The position numbers and the translations under genes were made by a program. The notes beneath the pieces are model-generated. The model was not told where the DNA came from. It saw only the letters and a list, made by a program, of their open reading frames with translations, and ran no database searches. A stretch of 64,000 nucleotides of DNA from Lysobacter_C sp966210725. GTDB taxonomy: Bacteria > Pseudomonadota > Gammaproteobacteria > Xanthomonadales > Xanthomonadaceae. The stretch is from assembly GCA_966210725.1 (NCBI GenBank), contig CBIHLN010000004.1, positions 1 to 64,000 on the forward strand. The letters run 5' to 3'. The first letter of the stretch is position 1; each line of letters opens with the position of its first letter. Positions 7,497 to 15,721 of this stretch are shown piece by piece.

Positions 7497-7721
7497 GTGC
7501 TCGAACTACCCAACTCCGGCTATTTACGCCTTGCCCAGATCATCGGGGACCCCAAGCGGGGGGTTCCACCGATCATCCCCGTCTCGCGCTCCACTTGGTG
7601 GGCCGGAGTGAAGTCGGGGCGATATCCACAGCCGACGAGGCGCTTAGGTCCGCGCATTACCGCTTGGTCGGTAAGCGATATCCGGCACTTGATCGAGGCC
7701 GTGTCCCCTGGTGCCTCATGA
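7497..7721 (+). CDS. AlpA-like excisionase/regulator
   Basis: A 74-aa protein of the AlpA/MerR-like winged-helix type. The characteristic pattern is GYLRLAQIIGD, then PVSRSTWWAGVKSGRYPQPTRRLG and an R-x-TAW-x3-DI-x3-I ending (RITAWSVSDIRHLIEAV). Such proteins activate integrase or excision genes in P4-like elements, and many act as directionality factors. GTG 7497 is the likely start because the conserved region begins soon after it. Its stop overlaps the next ATG (ATGA at 7718), so it is coupled to the Rep-like gene. Confidence 0.85.
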   Translation: MLELPNSGYLRLAQIIGDPKRGVPPIIPVSRSTWWAGVKSGRYPQPTRRLGPRITAWSVSDIRHLIEAVSPGAS

Positions 7722-8182
7722 GCCGGCAATTGCGCGAAGCTTACGGTGACATGCTCCGGCCCCACGCCTGGGATGTGTTTCTAACCCTTACGTTTGATCC
7801 CGAGAGGCTTGTCACAAGCTTCGCGACAGCATCTGAGGCTGCGGATAAGGCCTTTCGCCGCTTGGTGCAGTTCGCGAATGAGCAGCTGTACGGCCGGAGA
7901 TGGCTGCGCAAGACGCGGCACAAGGGGCTGATTTGGGTGCGGGTCCAGGAGTCCCACCGCAGCGGCCGGCTTCACTACCATGCCTGTCTCCACTCACCCA
8001 CGGTGCCGTTCACCGACGGATTGAGACGGGCTATTCGCAGTTGGTGGCGGCAACGCTTTGGCCAAGTGGAGTCCGAGCGTCCGAAATCCAACGAGTTGGT
8101 TATTCGTTACATGACGAAGCATGTAAACGATCCCGAAAAAGCAGAGTTGAGCTTCTCGCACAACTACCCGAAGCACCGCTAG
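7718..8182 (+). CDS. small HUH-type rolling-circle Rep-like endonuclease
   Basis: The 154-aa protein carries the three rolling-circle Rep motifs in order: motif I FLTLTFD (about residues 21-27), motif II with metal-binding HYH at 86-88 (GRLHYHACLHS) and motif III YMTK with catalytic Tyr131 and Lys134. HUH endonucleases nick DNA and stay joined to the 5' end through this Tyr. There is no helicase domain. ATG 7718 is chosen because it overlaps the alpA stop and because the upstream extension overlaps alpA in another frame. The protein probably initiates replication or mobilisation of the excised island. The motif order and spacing are what is seen; the function is inferred. Confidence 0.75.
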   Translation: MSRQLREAYGDMLRPHAWDVFLTLTFDPERLVTSFATASEAADKAFRRLVQFANEQLYGRRWLRKTRHKGLIWVRVQESHRSGRLHYHACLHSPTVPFTDGLRRAIRSWWRQRFGQVESERPKSNELVIRYMTKHVNDPEKAELSFSHNYPKHR

Positions 8183-8547
8183 GCCGTCACTACGGCCTTC
8201 CGGGCAAGACCAAGAGTGACTCTAGGCAGGCTGTGCATCGGCCGGACTGCCTGTGGCTCTCGCTTTGACGGTCTCCGATTGACCCGCAAGCTGCTCAAGC
8301 TTGACCCTGGTCCATGGGTGTTCTCCAGCCAAACGACGTCATTGGGCAGCCTCCTGCCGCTCGGGGCGCCAAGCACGTTTACGCATGGGGCCTGGATCCC
8401 GTCAATCGTGGACCGCTGCAGCTCCTCATATTCACCAGCGCGAACCTCAGTGGGCGTCACCTGACAATAACCACATTGGACCTTGCCCCCTCCAGCCCTG
8501 AAACCCTGTTGTGGCGGGCATAGAGTGCTATATCGAGAAGGCGGCAT
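8179..8547 (-). CDS. doubtful Cys-containing small ORF
   Basis: A 122-aa reading frame antisense to the region behind rep, starting MPPSRYSTLC and holding CGYC and a later APC. It could be a zinc-ribbon-like protein. Codon choice is not clearly gene-like, no ribosome site is convincing and I know no homologue. Listed only because it is the longest plausible frame in the 900-base gap. Confidence 0.22.
   Translation of the reverse strand: MPPSRYSTLCPPQQGFRAGGGKVQCGYCQVTPTEVRAGEYEELQRSTIDGIQAPCVNVLGAPSGRRLPNDVVWLENTHGPGSSLSSLRVNRRPSKREPQAVRPMHSLPRVTLGLARKAVVTA
8181..8198 (+). terminator. short hairpin at the end of the rep gene
   Basis: AGGCCGT (8181-8187) and ACGGCCT (8192-8198) form a 7-bp stem with a CACT loop that overlaps the rep stop codon. 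There is no real T-run after it, so this is a weak terminator at best. Confidence 0.35.
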
Positions 8548-9083
8548 TGGTCGCTCGGTGCCCTTATCTCCGGCCAGAGATTCAGCAGCCGTGGTTACCA
8601 AGTAGCCGGTCCAAAGTCACCTCGCCTCGCGCGCGCATATCCATGCCGGCAGACGCAGCAGCGTTCGCAGCTGCGTACGCTGCTGCGAGACGACAACGGC
8701 CCGCGCTCGGGAAGACCAGCTTGCCCCACCTCTACTGCCGGTACTGAGGGGAGGCGCCGCCGGCGTCCCCCGCGACCGTGTCGCAGCGGAGTACCGGGAA
8801 CGTCGTGCCAACCATTGCTCGATCACCTTACGGTGTTGGCATCCGCAGGCGATCGGAAGACGGCTTGGATGCTGCTCGCGCTGATGCCACTGCGCCAGGA
8901 TTCCCATTTCCGTGGACCAGCCTCGCGGCGCCGACCAGCCGAGGTTCGCTTCCGACCCGAAGCGGACATCTGTAATGCAGCGATAAGAGCGGTTTATCGC
9001 GGGTGGCTAGCGCTCCTCCCCGGCCAGGACGAGAGGAGGGGGTTACCCCGACCTGCCCCTGTCATCCCGCAACCCCAAAGGGG
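8199..9083. other. 900-base gap between the Rep module and the copper block
   Basis: No convincing gene. Contents seen: a 10-bp-armed inverted repeat (CGCAGCAGCG at 8655-8664 with CGCTGCTGCG at 8679-8688), a small palindrome CGCTTC-N6-GAAGCG at 8947-8964 within a GCTTCCGACCCGAAGCGGAC sequence, and a short CCCC-AAA-GGGG hairpin just past the ATPase stop. It reads like a decayed junction between two cargo modules. Confidence 0.6.
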
Positions 9084-11477
9084 TCATGCCAGAGGAGCTG
9101 ATTGGCGGTGCGCGATCCGAGCACCTCGGCCGCCCAGTCGGAGCGCGTTCACTACGACCGACACGGAACTCAGGCTCATCGCCAGCGCCGCGATCATGGG
9201 CGTGAGCAGCCAGCCGGTCAGTGGGTAGAGGACGCCGGCCGCGAGGGGGACGCCCAATGCGTTGTAGGCGAACGCGAACGCGAGGTTCTGGAGCATGTTG
9301 GCCACGGTGGCCTCCGACAGGGTGCGCGCGCGTGCGATGCCCCTCAGGTCTCCTTTGACCAGAGTCACTTGGGCGCTGGACATCGCGACGTCTGTGCCTG
9401 TGCCCATCGCAATGCCGACGTCTGCGGCGGCGAGCGCGGGAGCGTCGTTGATGCCGTCACCGGCCATGGCTACACGGCGCCCCTGTGTACGCAAGCGCTC
9501 GACCAACGCGACCTTGTCCGCGGGCCGCACCTCGCCGTGCACCTCCTTGATGCCGAGTTCCTTGGCAACGTGTTGCGCCGTTGCCAATCCATCGCCAGTT
9601 GCCATGACGATCTCTAGTCCCGCCTCACGCAACTCGGAAATCGCCGCGGGTGTGGACTCCTTGATGGGGTCTGCCACGGCGACGACGCCGATCAGCTCTC
9701 CATGGGCGACCACATGCATGACGCTGGCACCTTCCGCGCGCAGTGCGTTGGCGCGTTCGGCTATCGGCGCGAGGTCGATGCCGAGTTCCTCCATCAATGC
9801 GGTGTTGCCGATAGCGACCGCGGTGCCGTCCACCGTGCCACGAACCCCAATGCCAGTGACGGATTCGAAGTCTGAGGACGGCAAAAGATGAAGAGACCGT
9901 TCCTTGGCCTCCCTGACGATCGCCTCGGCCAGCGGATGTTCGCTGCCCTGATCGAGACTTGCCGCGAGCTGCAGCACGTCGTCCGCCGGCCGACCGCCTA
10001 AGGGGATGACGGTCCGGAATGCCGGACGCCCCTCGGTCAACGTGCCGGTCTTGTCGACCACGAGGGTGTCGATGGTTCTGAAGCGTTCGATCGCTTCGGC
10101 ATCGCGAAACAGCACGCCGTGCTGCGCGGCCCGCCCCGTTGCCACCATGATGGACATGGGGGTGGCTAGGCCCAACGCGCACGGACAGGCGATGATCAGG
10201 ACCGACACGGCATTCAGCACTGCGAACGTCCACGCCGGCTCTGGGCCGAACAGGCCCCAAATGACGAACGTCGCGACGGCCACGCCGACCACTGCCAGTA
10301 CGAACCAGTACGCCACCCGGTCCGCCATGCGTTGCATGGGCGCACGGGAGCGTTGGGCCTGCGCCACCAGCTGAACGATCTGCGCCAGGACCGTGCTGTC
10401 TCCCACCCGATCGGCGCGAATGACCAGGGTGCCGGTTCCGTTGATGGAGGCGCCGATCACCGGGTCACCGGGCCGTTTGCCCACCGGTATCGGCTCTCCT
10501 GTCAGCATCGACTCGTCCACGCTGCTCCCGCCCTCATCGACGGTCCCGTCGACCGGGACTTTCTCGCCGGGGCGCACACGCAACCGATCTCCCACGGAGA
10601 CCACGGACAGCTCGACATCCGACTCTGTCCCGTCCGAATTGATGCGCCGCGCCGTCTTGGGCGCTAAGCCAAGGAGTGCCTTGATCGAGGCGCTGGTGCT
10701 GGCGCGGGCCTTGAGCTCCAGCACTTGGCCGAGCAGGGTAAGGGAGACGATGACAGCCGCGGCTTCGAAGTACACGCCGACGTGACCATGCACGCGGAAG
10801 GAGGCCGGGAAGAGATCCGGCGCACCGGTGGCCGTTACGCTGTAGCCGAATGCGGCCGCCACGCCAATCCCGATCAGCGTCCACATGTTGGGGCTGCGGT
10901 TGCGAATGGACTGCACGCATCGTGCAAAGAAGGGAAATCCTGCCCACAGGACAACGGGCGAGGCGAGGGCCAGCTCCAGCCAAGCCCGGGTAGCCGGTGG
11001 CAACCATCCCAGCCGCGGTCCCACCATGGCCAGAACCGCGACGATCACCGTGAGTGGGAGCGTCCACCAGAAGCGCCGCGAGAAGTCCTTGAGTTCGGGA
11101 TTCTCTTCATCATCTAGGCCCGGCATCTCCGGCTCCAGAGCCATGCCGCAGATGGGGCAGGTCCCTGGGCCTTGTTGCCGGATCTGTGGATGCATTGGGC
11201 ACGTGTAGATCGCGTCGGCGGCTGGACGTTCGCCTCCGTTGCGTACCTTCTGCCCCTCTGGCTGAAGGAACTGAATCGGATCGGAGTCGAATCGCGCCTT
11301 GCAGCGCGAGGAACAGAAGTAGAACCTATCGCCCGCGTGCTCGGACCGGTGGGTCGTCGTTGCGGGGTCGACGGTCATTCCGCAGACCGGGTCACGCGCG
11401 CCCCCGGACGGGGGCGGCGTGGCTTGGGTGACGGTTCCGTGCCTTTGGGCAGATGTAGAGGCCATGTCAGCAGTCAT
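9084..11477 (-). CDS. copA: Cu+-exporting P1B-type ATPase with YHS and heavy-metal-binding N-terminal domains
   Basis: Pumps Cu(I) (possibly Ag+) out of the cytoplasm using ATP. At the N-terminus there is a YHS domain (about 27-70; DPVCGMTV and FCSSRCK) and a heavy-metal-binding domain (about 90-115; YTCPMHP, GTCPICGMALEP) in place of the usual CxxC HMA domains. The catalytic core has the CPC membrane site at 431-433 (ACPCALGLATP), phosphorylated Asp475 (DKTGTLTEG), the SEHPLAEAI motif and GDGINDAPAL. The last membrane helices carry YN (AYNALGVPL) and MSLSS, the signature of group 1 Cu+/Ag+ ATPases. The ATG overlaps the DUF305 stop (ATGA). The name is shared with the multicopper oxidase copA in this block. 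Confidence 0.92.
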   Translation of the reverse strand: MTADMASTSAQRHGTVTQATPPPSGGARDPVCGMTVDPATTTHRSEHAGDRFYFCSSRCKARFDSDPIQFLQPEGQKVRNGGERPAADAIYTCPMHPQIRQQGPGTCPICGMALEPEMPGLDDEENPELKDFSRRFWWTLPLTVIVAVLAMVGPRLGWLPPATRAWLELALASPVVLWAGFPFFARCVQSIRNRSPNMWTLIGIGVAAAFGYSVTATGAPDLFPASFRVHGHVGVYFEAAAVIVSLTLLGQVLELKARASTSASIKALLGLAPKTARRINSDGTESDVELSVVSVGDRLRVRPGEKVPVDGTVDEGGSSVDESMLTGEPIPVGKRPGDPVIGASINGTGTLVIRADRVGDSTVLAQIVQLVAQAQRSRAPMQRMADRVAYWFVLAVVGVAVATFVIWGLFGPEPAWTFAVLNAVSVLIIACPCALGLATPMSIMVATGRAAQHGVLFRDAEAIERFRTIDTLVVDKTGTLTEGRPAFRTVIPLGGRPADDVLQLAASLDQGSEHPLAEAIVREAKERSLHLLPSSDFESVTGIGVRGTVDGTAVAIGNTALMEELGIDLAPIAERANALRAEGASVMHVVAHGELIGVVAVADPIKESTPAAISELREAGLEIVMATGDGLATAQHVAKELGIKEVHGEVRPADKVALVERLRTQGRRVAMAGDGINDAPALAAADVGIAMGTGTDVAMSSAQVTLVKGDLRGIARARTLSEATVANMLQNLAFAFAYNALGVPLAAGVLYPLTGWLLTPMIAALAMSLSSVSVVVNALRLGGRGARIAHRQSAPLA

Positions 11478-11935
11478 CTCTGAGGGGGCGCTGCTTCAAG
11501 TTCGGCGATCAGGCGCTTCATCTCAGCGATCTCACGGCGCTGCGCCTCGATGATTTCATCGGCCAGTTCCCGCACGCGCGGGTCTCGGATCCTCGCCCGC
11601 TCACTGGTAAGGATGGCAATGGAGTGGTGCGGGATCATCGCGCGCATGTAGGACACGTCGTCCACCGTGCGCTGGCTGCGTACCAGCCAGAGGGCGCCCA
11701 CGAACACGACTGCTGCAGCGATGACGATCGTCACGTTCTTCCGTCGGTCCTCGTACATGTGCAACATGAAGAGCAGCATGACGATCGCCATGCCGGCACC
11801 CATGATCAGCGCCATGTAGGCACGCGTCTCAGAGAAGAGGACGTGGCTGGCCTGATAGGTGTGCAGATACATCAGGCCGAACATCACCAGTGTGGACGTG
11901 GCGATCATCACGGCGAAGCGGACGTATTTGCTCAT
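11474..11935 (-). CDS. DUF305 membrane protein
   Basis: A 153-aa protein of the DUF305 family with two or three N-terminal transmembrane helices and a soluble tail. The family signature is YMRAMIPHHSIAILTSERA, whose Met and His residues are believed to bind metal; the region RELADEIIEAQRREIAEMKRLI follows. DUF305 genes are commonly found beside copper ATPases and CopAB. The ATG at 11935 has GGAG 7 bases upstream. Likely role: periplasmic copper binding or delivery for the linked ATPase. Confidence 0.87.
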   Translation of the reverse strand: MSKYVRFAVMIATSTLVMFGLMYLHTYQASHVLFSETRAYMALIMGAGMAIVMLLFMLHMYEDRRKNVTIVIAAAVVFVGALWLVRSQRTVDDVSYMRAMIPHHSIAILTSERARIRDPRVRELADEIIEAQRREIAEMKRLIAELEAAPPQR

Positions 11936-11963
11936 TGGACTCTCCTGTTCCTGGGGCGGGGCT

Positions 11964-12290
11964 TCAAGGCATCTGGCGGCACGCTTCCGCACACCGACGG
12001 CAGGCCTCAGCACAGCGCTGGCAGTGCTCCATGTCATGCGCGGCGCACTGTTCGGCGCACCACTCGCAGATCCTTGCGCACAACTCGCAGATCTCCTTGG
12101 CGAATGGGCTGTTGCGTGCCAGGGCATCGGCACAAAGGCGGCACAGGTCTGCGCACTCGATACAGCAGGCGGGGCAGGCGTTGCTGCTCTCCTTGCCGAC
12201 CATGTGGCTGAAGCAGTTGCCGCACTCGCTCGCACAGTCATTGCAGGCCGCGATGCAATCACGGACGGCTTGGGTGAGGTGGTGACTCAT
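11964..12290 (-). CDS. Cys-rich four-helix-bundle copper-storage protein (Csp/DUF326-like)
   Basis: A 108-aa protein with 21 cysteines, at 12, 16, 19, 23, 26, 39, 42, 43, 46, 50, 53, 68, 71, 75, 78, 82, 90, 93, 97, 100 and 104. Their CxxxC/CxxC spacing puts them along helices facing the core of a bundle, as in the copper-storage proteins Csp1 and Csp3. There is no signal peptide, so it should be cytosolic and Csp3-like, holding many Cu(I) ions as thiolates. GGAG lies 6 bases before the ATG. It stands within the leftward copper block between the DUF411 and DUF305 genes. Confidence 0.9.
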   Translation of the reverse strand: MSHHLTQAVRDCIAACNDCASECGNCFSHMVGKESSNACPACCIECADLCRLCADALARNSPFAKEICELCARICEWCAEQCAAHDMEHCQRCAEACRRCAEACRQMP

Positions 12291-12387
12291 GGTGGACTCC
12301 TTTTTCAGGGGGTGGCCGGGATTGGCCCCGGCAGCCAGTTATCGCGCCATGCGTGGACTGCCCGGTGTGGAGCACCAGCGCGAAAGA

Positions 12388-12960
12388 TCAGTGGTGGCCA
12401 TGATCAGAAAACGGAGAGGTTGTGCCGTCGGCGTGCACCAACTCGACGGTGTAGGGGTCGATGCGCCCATCGGGCATTTCCATGCCGGGGGAGCCGGCCG
12501 GCATTCCCGGCAAGGCCAGGCCGAGCGCGTCGGGCTGTTCGGCCAGCAGCCGCTTGACGTCATCGGCGGGCACATGCCCTTCGATGAAATAGCGGCCAAC
12601 CTGGGCGGTGTGGCAGGATCCTTTGCCGGGTGGGACCCCGACTTCCTCCTTGATGGGATTGAGGTCGGTGACATCCCGGACGTCGACCGGGAAACCGGCG
12701 GCCTGCATGTGCTCCACCCACAGCTTGCAGCACCCGCACGTCGCGGTCTTGTGCACCACCATGGCCGGCAGATTAGCGGGCACCGTGTCCTGCGTGCGCA
12801 CCGAAGGCGCAGCCGAGGCATCCGACGCCTGATTCGCACTCTGGGCCATGCGCGGGGCGGGGGCAGTGCCCGAGACATCCGGGCCCGGGGTCTCGGCAGC
12901 GCAGGCGGCGGCAAGCCCGGCAATGACCAGCAGTGAGGCCGCCCGTATCGAAGAAGCCAT
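12388..12960 (-). CDS. DUF411 metal-binding lipoprotein
   Basis: A DUF411 protein, a family linked to copper and silver resistance. A signal peptide with lipobox AAAC is followed by a low-complexity linker. The core holds VHKTATCGCCKLWVEHM, where the CGCC cluster is the presumed metal site, then CHTAQVGRYFIEGHVP and GLALPGMPAGSPGMEMP. The C-terminus is SDHGHH, an extra His patch. I choose ATG 12960 because GAGG is 9 bases upstream; the ATG at 12969 abuts the same GAGG and is less likely. It is probably a periplasmic copper-binding protein. Confidence 0.88.
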   Translation of the reverse strand: MASSIRAASLLVIAGLAAACAAETPGPDVSGTAPAPRMAQSANQASDASAAPSVRTQDTVPANLPAMVVHKTATCGCCKLWVEHMQAAGFPVDVRDVTDLNPIKEEVGVPPGKGSCHTAQVGRYFIEGHVPADDVKRLLAEQPDALGLALPGMPAGSPGMEMPDGRIDPYTVELVHADGTTSPFSDHGHH

Positions 12961-12974
12961 GGCAATCATCCTCG

Positions 12975-13481
12975 TTACTTCTTGGGTCGTGACGACCAGT
13001 GGATATGGACGATGCGCCAACCGTCGGCGGTGTTGTTGAGGACCATGGTTTCCGTGCTCAGAAGCGTCATCGGCTTGCCGTCTTTGCTGGCATGAAGCTC
13101 GCTTTCGCTGGCCACCCAGGCGGTGTCGCCATCGACACGCGCCTTGCGGCGGGACAGGGCGGAATGAGTGCCGGACAGAAACTTCGCGTCCGAACGCGCG
13201 TGGTGGCCGAGATACTCCTCGCGACTGCGTTCGGCACCGCCCGTCTCCAGGATGATTACGGCGGGGTCAAGCAGGGCCTCGACCTGATCGAAGTCGGAAG
13301 CTGACAGCGCTTTACCGAACGCATCAACCACGGCAACCGCCGCCAGCGCGTCTTGCGGCACATCCACCGCGGGAGTGCTGGCGGCAGACCCATGGGCGTG
13401 CCCCGCGTTCGTTTGGGCAAGGGCCGCTGCCGGCAGAGCCAGTGCAAGGGCGAGACTGATAACGGTGAATGGATGCTTCAT
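12975..13481 (-). CDS. secreted NTF2-like (SnoaL/DUF4440) protein
   Basis: A 168-aa protein with a signal peptide ending LAQTNAGHAHG and an NTF2-like fold of the SnoaL/DUF4440 kind: DAFGKALSASDFDQVEALLDPAVIILETGG, then SREEYLGHH, WVASESELH and GWRIVHIHWSSR. The family includes enzymes and non-catalytic binding proteins. Members of this type recur in copper-resistance clusters, but their role is unknown. A His-containing N-terminus (NAGHAHGSA) may bind metal. It sits 14 bases upstream of the DUF411 start on the same strand. Confidence 0.83.
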   Translation of the reverse strand: MKHPFTVISLALALALPAAALAQTNAGHAHGSAASTPAVDVPQDALAAVAVVDAFGKALSASDFDQVEALLDPAVIILETGGAERSREEYLGHHARSDAKFLSGTHSALSRRKARVDGDTAWVASESELHASKDGKPMTLLSTETMVLNNTADGWRIVHIHWSSRPKK

Positions 13482-13509
13482 CGGAGTGCTCCGTTGTGTC
13501 GTGGCAGGG

Positions 13510-14409
13510 TCAGTGCTGATGGTCATGGCCGTCCTCGTGGACCCCGGTCGGCGGTGGTCCCGCCTCATCGGTCGCGGTCGGAGCGGGTTCGGGTTCTGGC
13601 TTGCGGGCCGGCTGCGCTGCAGGCTCCGGAGTCGAGACCGCTGCGGGGCCGTGGTGGTCGGCTGGCGTTCCCGGCGGGTGTTCATGCGGCGCGCTTGCGG
13701 GCTTCGCGGGTGGACTGGCGGCGTGGTCCATACGTGCGTTCGGTTGCGCCGGTGCTTCGTGATGCGGCGGTGTGCCCGGCGGATGCGCGTGAGGCGCGCT
13801 ACCCGTGGCTGCCGGGGCCTGCGCATGGTGATCATCGGGGGTGCCCGGTGCATGGTCGTGGGGTTCGGTTTCACCGCCCCCGTGGTCATGGCCGCCACTG
13901 CTGTCCACCATCGACTGGTAGCCCTCTGCGGTGAGGCTGGGGAGCTCCTGCAGGAACGCCGCCATGTTCCAGATGTACTCGTCGTCCATGCTTTGGCCCC
14001 ACGCCGGCATGCCCGAAGCTTTGATGCCGTGCTTGATGACCCAGAAAGCCTCCGCCGCCTCCACGGTGGCCCGGCTGAGGTTCGGCGGGGCAGGGTAGAG
14101 CCCCCGGCTCATTTCCGTTCCGTCCATGCCCGGTGCCAGATGGCACCCCATGCACATCGCGTTGTAATTGCCAGAACCCTGCACGATGCGCTCGCGGTCC
14201 ATCAGGTCGGCAGGCACTTCGAGCCGGCCCGCCCGGGACGTAATCGAGCGTTCCCGCATGGTTTCCAGCAAGGTGTAGACCGGTGTTGTATGCGGATCGT
14301 CGGCGGCCACGTTGTAGAACCCCGACCAGATGAAGCCGCCCACGGCGGCGACGGCCAGCCCCGACAGAATCCCGAGCGTCAACAGCGTCTTTCGTGTCAC
14401 AAATGCCAT
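13510..14409 (-). CDS. membrane-anchored cytochrome c with His/Pro-rich repeat tail
   Basis: A 299-aa protein in two parts. Residues 1-~165 hold an N-terminal membrane anchor (LLTLGILSGLAVAAVGGFIW) and a class I cytochrome c domain with the haem site CMGCH and a likely axial Met in ASGMPAWG. From about residue 170 to the end is a low-complexity region with three HPPGTP-type repeats (HAPGTPDDHH, HPPGTPPHHE, HPPGTPADHH), a Pro/Glu/Ala stretch and a final DGHDHQH. The His pairs suggest metal binding. It sits between copB and the NTF2-like gene, so it may take electrons during Cu(I) oxidation. ATG 14409 is preferred over an upstream start. Confidence 0.82.
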   Translation of the reverse strand: MAFVTRKTLLTLGILSGLAVAAVGGFIWSGFYNVAADDPHTTPVYTLLETMRERSITSRAGRLEVPADLMDRERIVQGSGNYNAMCMGCHLAPGMDGTEMSRGLYPAPPNLSRATVEAAEAFWVIKHGIKASGMPAWGQSMDDEYIWNMAAFLQELPSLTAEGYQSMVDSSGGHDHGGGETEPHDHAPGTPDDHHAQAPAATGSAPHAHPPGTPPHHEAPAQPNARMDHAASPPAKPASAPHEHPPGTPADHHGPAAVSTPEPAAQPARKPEPEPAPTATDEAGPPPTGVHEDGHDHQH

Positions 14410-14429
14410 GTTGGTAAATCCCCTGTGCT

Positions 14430-15716
14430 TTAGAACCACGTGCGGAGCCCGACAACGAATCGGGTGTCATCGACTTCACCGCCAAGCGCCTTGCGAAAGT
14501 CTGCGGTCTGGCCGAACACGCGCTCTCGCACGACGCCGATGTAGGGCGCGAACTTCCGAGTGAACTCGTATCGCAGTCGGAAGCCAGCTTCCACCTTGCT
14601 CACTCCGGAGCCAATGCCACGTGCGAAATTGTCCTCGCCCCAAGCCTCGGCCTCGATGACGGACTGAAGGATCAGCCGGTTGGTAAACAGCGTCTCGTAC
14701 TCGGCTTCCACGCCCAGGCCTGTTTGACCCGACTCGCCTACGTACGCCGTCGCCTCTACCTCGAACATGTACGGCGCCAAGCCCATGACACCCAGCGCGA
14801 TAAAGGTCTGGGACGGGTCTTCACCGAAGTCATGGCGCACACCCACGACGGCATCCCACCAGCGCGCAACGGCGCGTCCGTACAACAGTTCGACGTTGCC
14901 CGACTCAACGCTGCCGCCCTCCGCTTCGCCTTCGCTGCGTATCCAGGCGCGATCCAGGTCGGTGCCGATCCAGCCGGTACCTTCCCAAGCGAGGGGCGTG
15001 CCGTCGTCGCCGTCCCATGTCTCCAGCCGATCCGCCAGTGCAAACCAGTGGACCGCGGTGTCGTGCACGGCGTGACCGGCAACGTCAGGGAAGGCCGCGA
15101 CGCGATCGGCATCCGTCAGCGGGGGAATGGGCTCCAGCGGCGCGGCCGTTGGCGGCAGGTCGGTCGTCGCTGTGCCTGAGGGTCCGCGTCCCATCGCAGC
15201 GTGGTCTACGTCAGCGTCCTGCTTCACAAGCGGCGTGCCATGGCCCATTGCTGCGTGATCGACCTCGGACGCAGGAGGGGGCGACATGGCATGCCCCATC
15301 TTGTAGTGGTCCATACCCTCGTGGGGGTCGGCCGATTCGCCGTGCCCCGTGTCCGCGTGTTCTTGAACTGCCTCGTCCTTCGGGACTACGGGCGATTGGC
15401 CCATCGCGGCATGGTTGACCTCGGGCTGCTCGCCTTGTGTCGGGGTCCCGTGGCCCATCGCGGCATGGTCGACGTCCTCCCCGCTCGGTGCGACCGGCGT
15501 TTCGGGGCCGCTTTGAGCAGTTTGGTCGTGATCGGATTCGCTCTGCAGTTGCTGTAGCGCATCGTCGGCGTGCGCGTCCTGGGTGGATTGCCTGTGTGGA
15601 GCGTGCGCCAAGTGGTCCATATCCTGCGCAGCAACTACGACCGGGACCAGCCCCAGCGCCAGTGCAACGGCCATGCGAAGTGCCGTGGTCCCACGGGTCA
15701 AGGTGATGGTGGTCAT
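14430..15716 (-). CDS. copB: outer-membrane copper-resistance protein CopB
   Basis: The 428-aa protein has a signal peptide (to about 30), a Met/His-rich region (about 35-195) and a C-terminal beta-barrel domain (about 205-428) with alternating aromatic strands ending GLRTWF. The Met/His region contains four VDHAAMG/VNHAAMG repeats plus a related MDHYKMGHAM, typical of CopB/PcoB copper-binding segments. CopB is thought to act with CopA in sequestering or exporting copper at the outer membrane. ATG 15716 has GGAG 8 bases upstream; a GTG at 15725 overlaps the copA stop. Confidence 0.92.
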   Translation of the reverse strand: MTTITLTRGTTALRMAVALALGLVPVVVAAQDMDHLAHAPHRQSTQDAHADDALQQLQSESDHDQTAQSGPETPVAPSGEDVDHAAMGHGTPTQGEQPEVNHAAMGQSPVVPKDEAVQEHADTGHGESADPHEGMDHYKMGHAMSPPPASEVDHAAMGHGTPLVKQDADVDHAAMGRGPSGTATTDLPPTAAPLEPIPPLTDADRVAAFPDVAGHAVHDTAVHWFALADRLETWDGDDGTPLAWEGTGWIGTDLDRAWIRSEGEAEGGSVESGNVELLYGRAVARWWDAVVGVRHDFGEDPSQTFIALGVMGLAPYMFEVEATAYVGESGQTGLGVEAEYETLFTNRLILQSVIEAEAWGEDNFARGIGSGVSKVEAGFRLRYEFTRKFAPYIGVVRERVFGQTADFRKALGGEVDDTRFVVGLRTWF

Positions 15717-15721
15717 GGTGT

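Noticed and set aside
8815..9228. + strand frame containing EVRFRPEADI
   Set aside because: That peptide is the translation of a palindromic repeat-like sequence at about 8944-8970 and part of the frame is antisense to the ATPase; not a gene.
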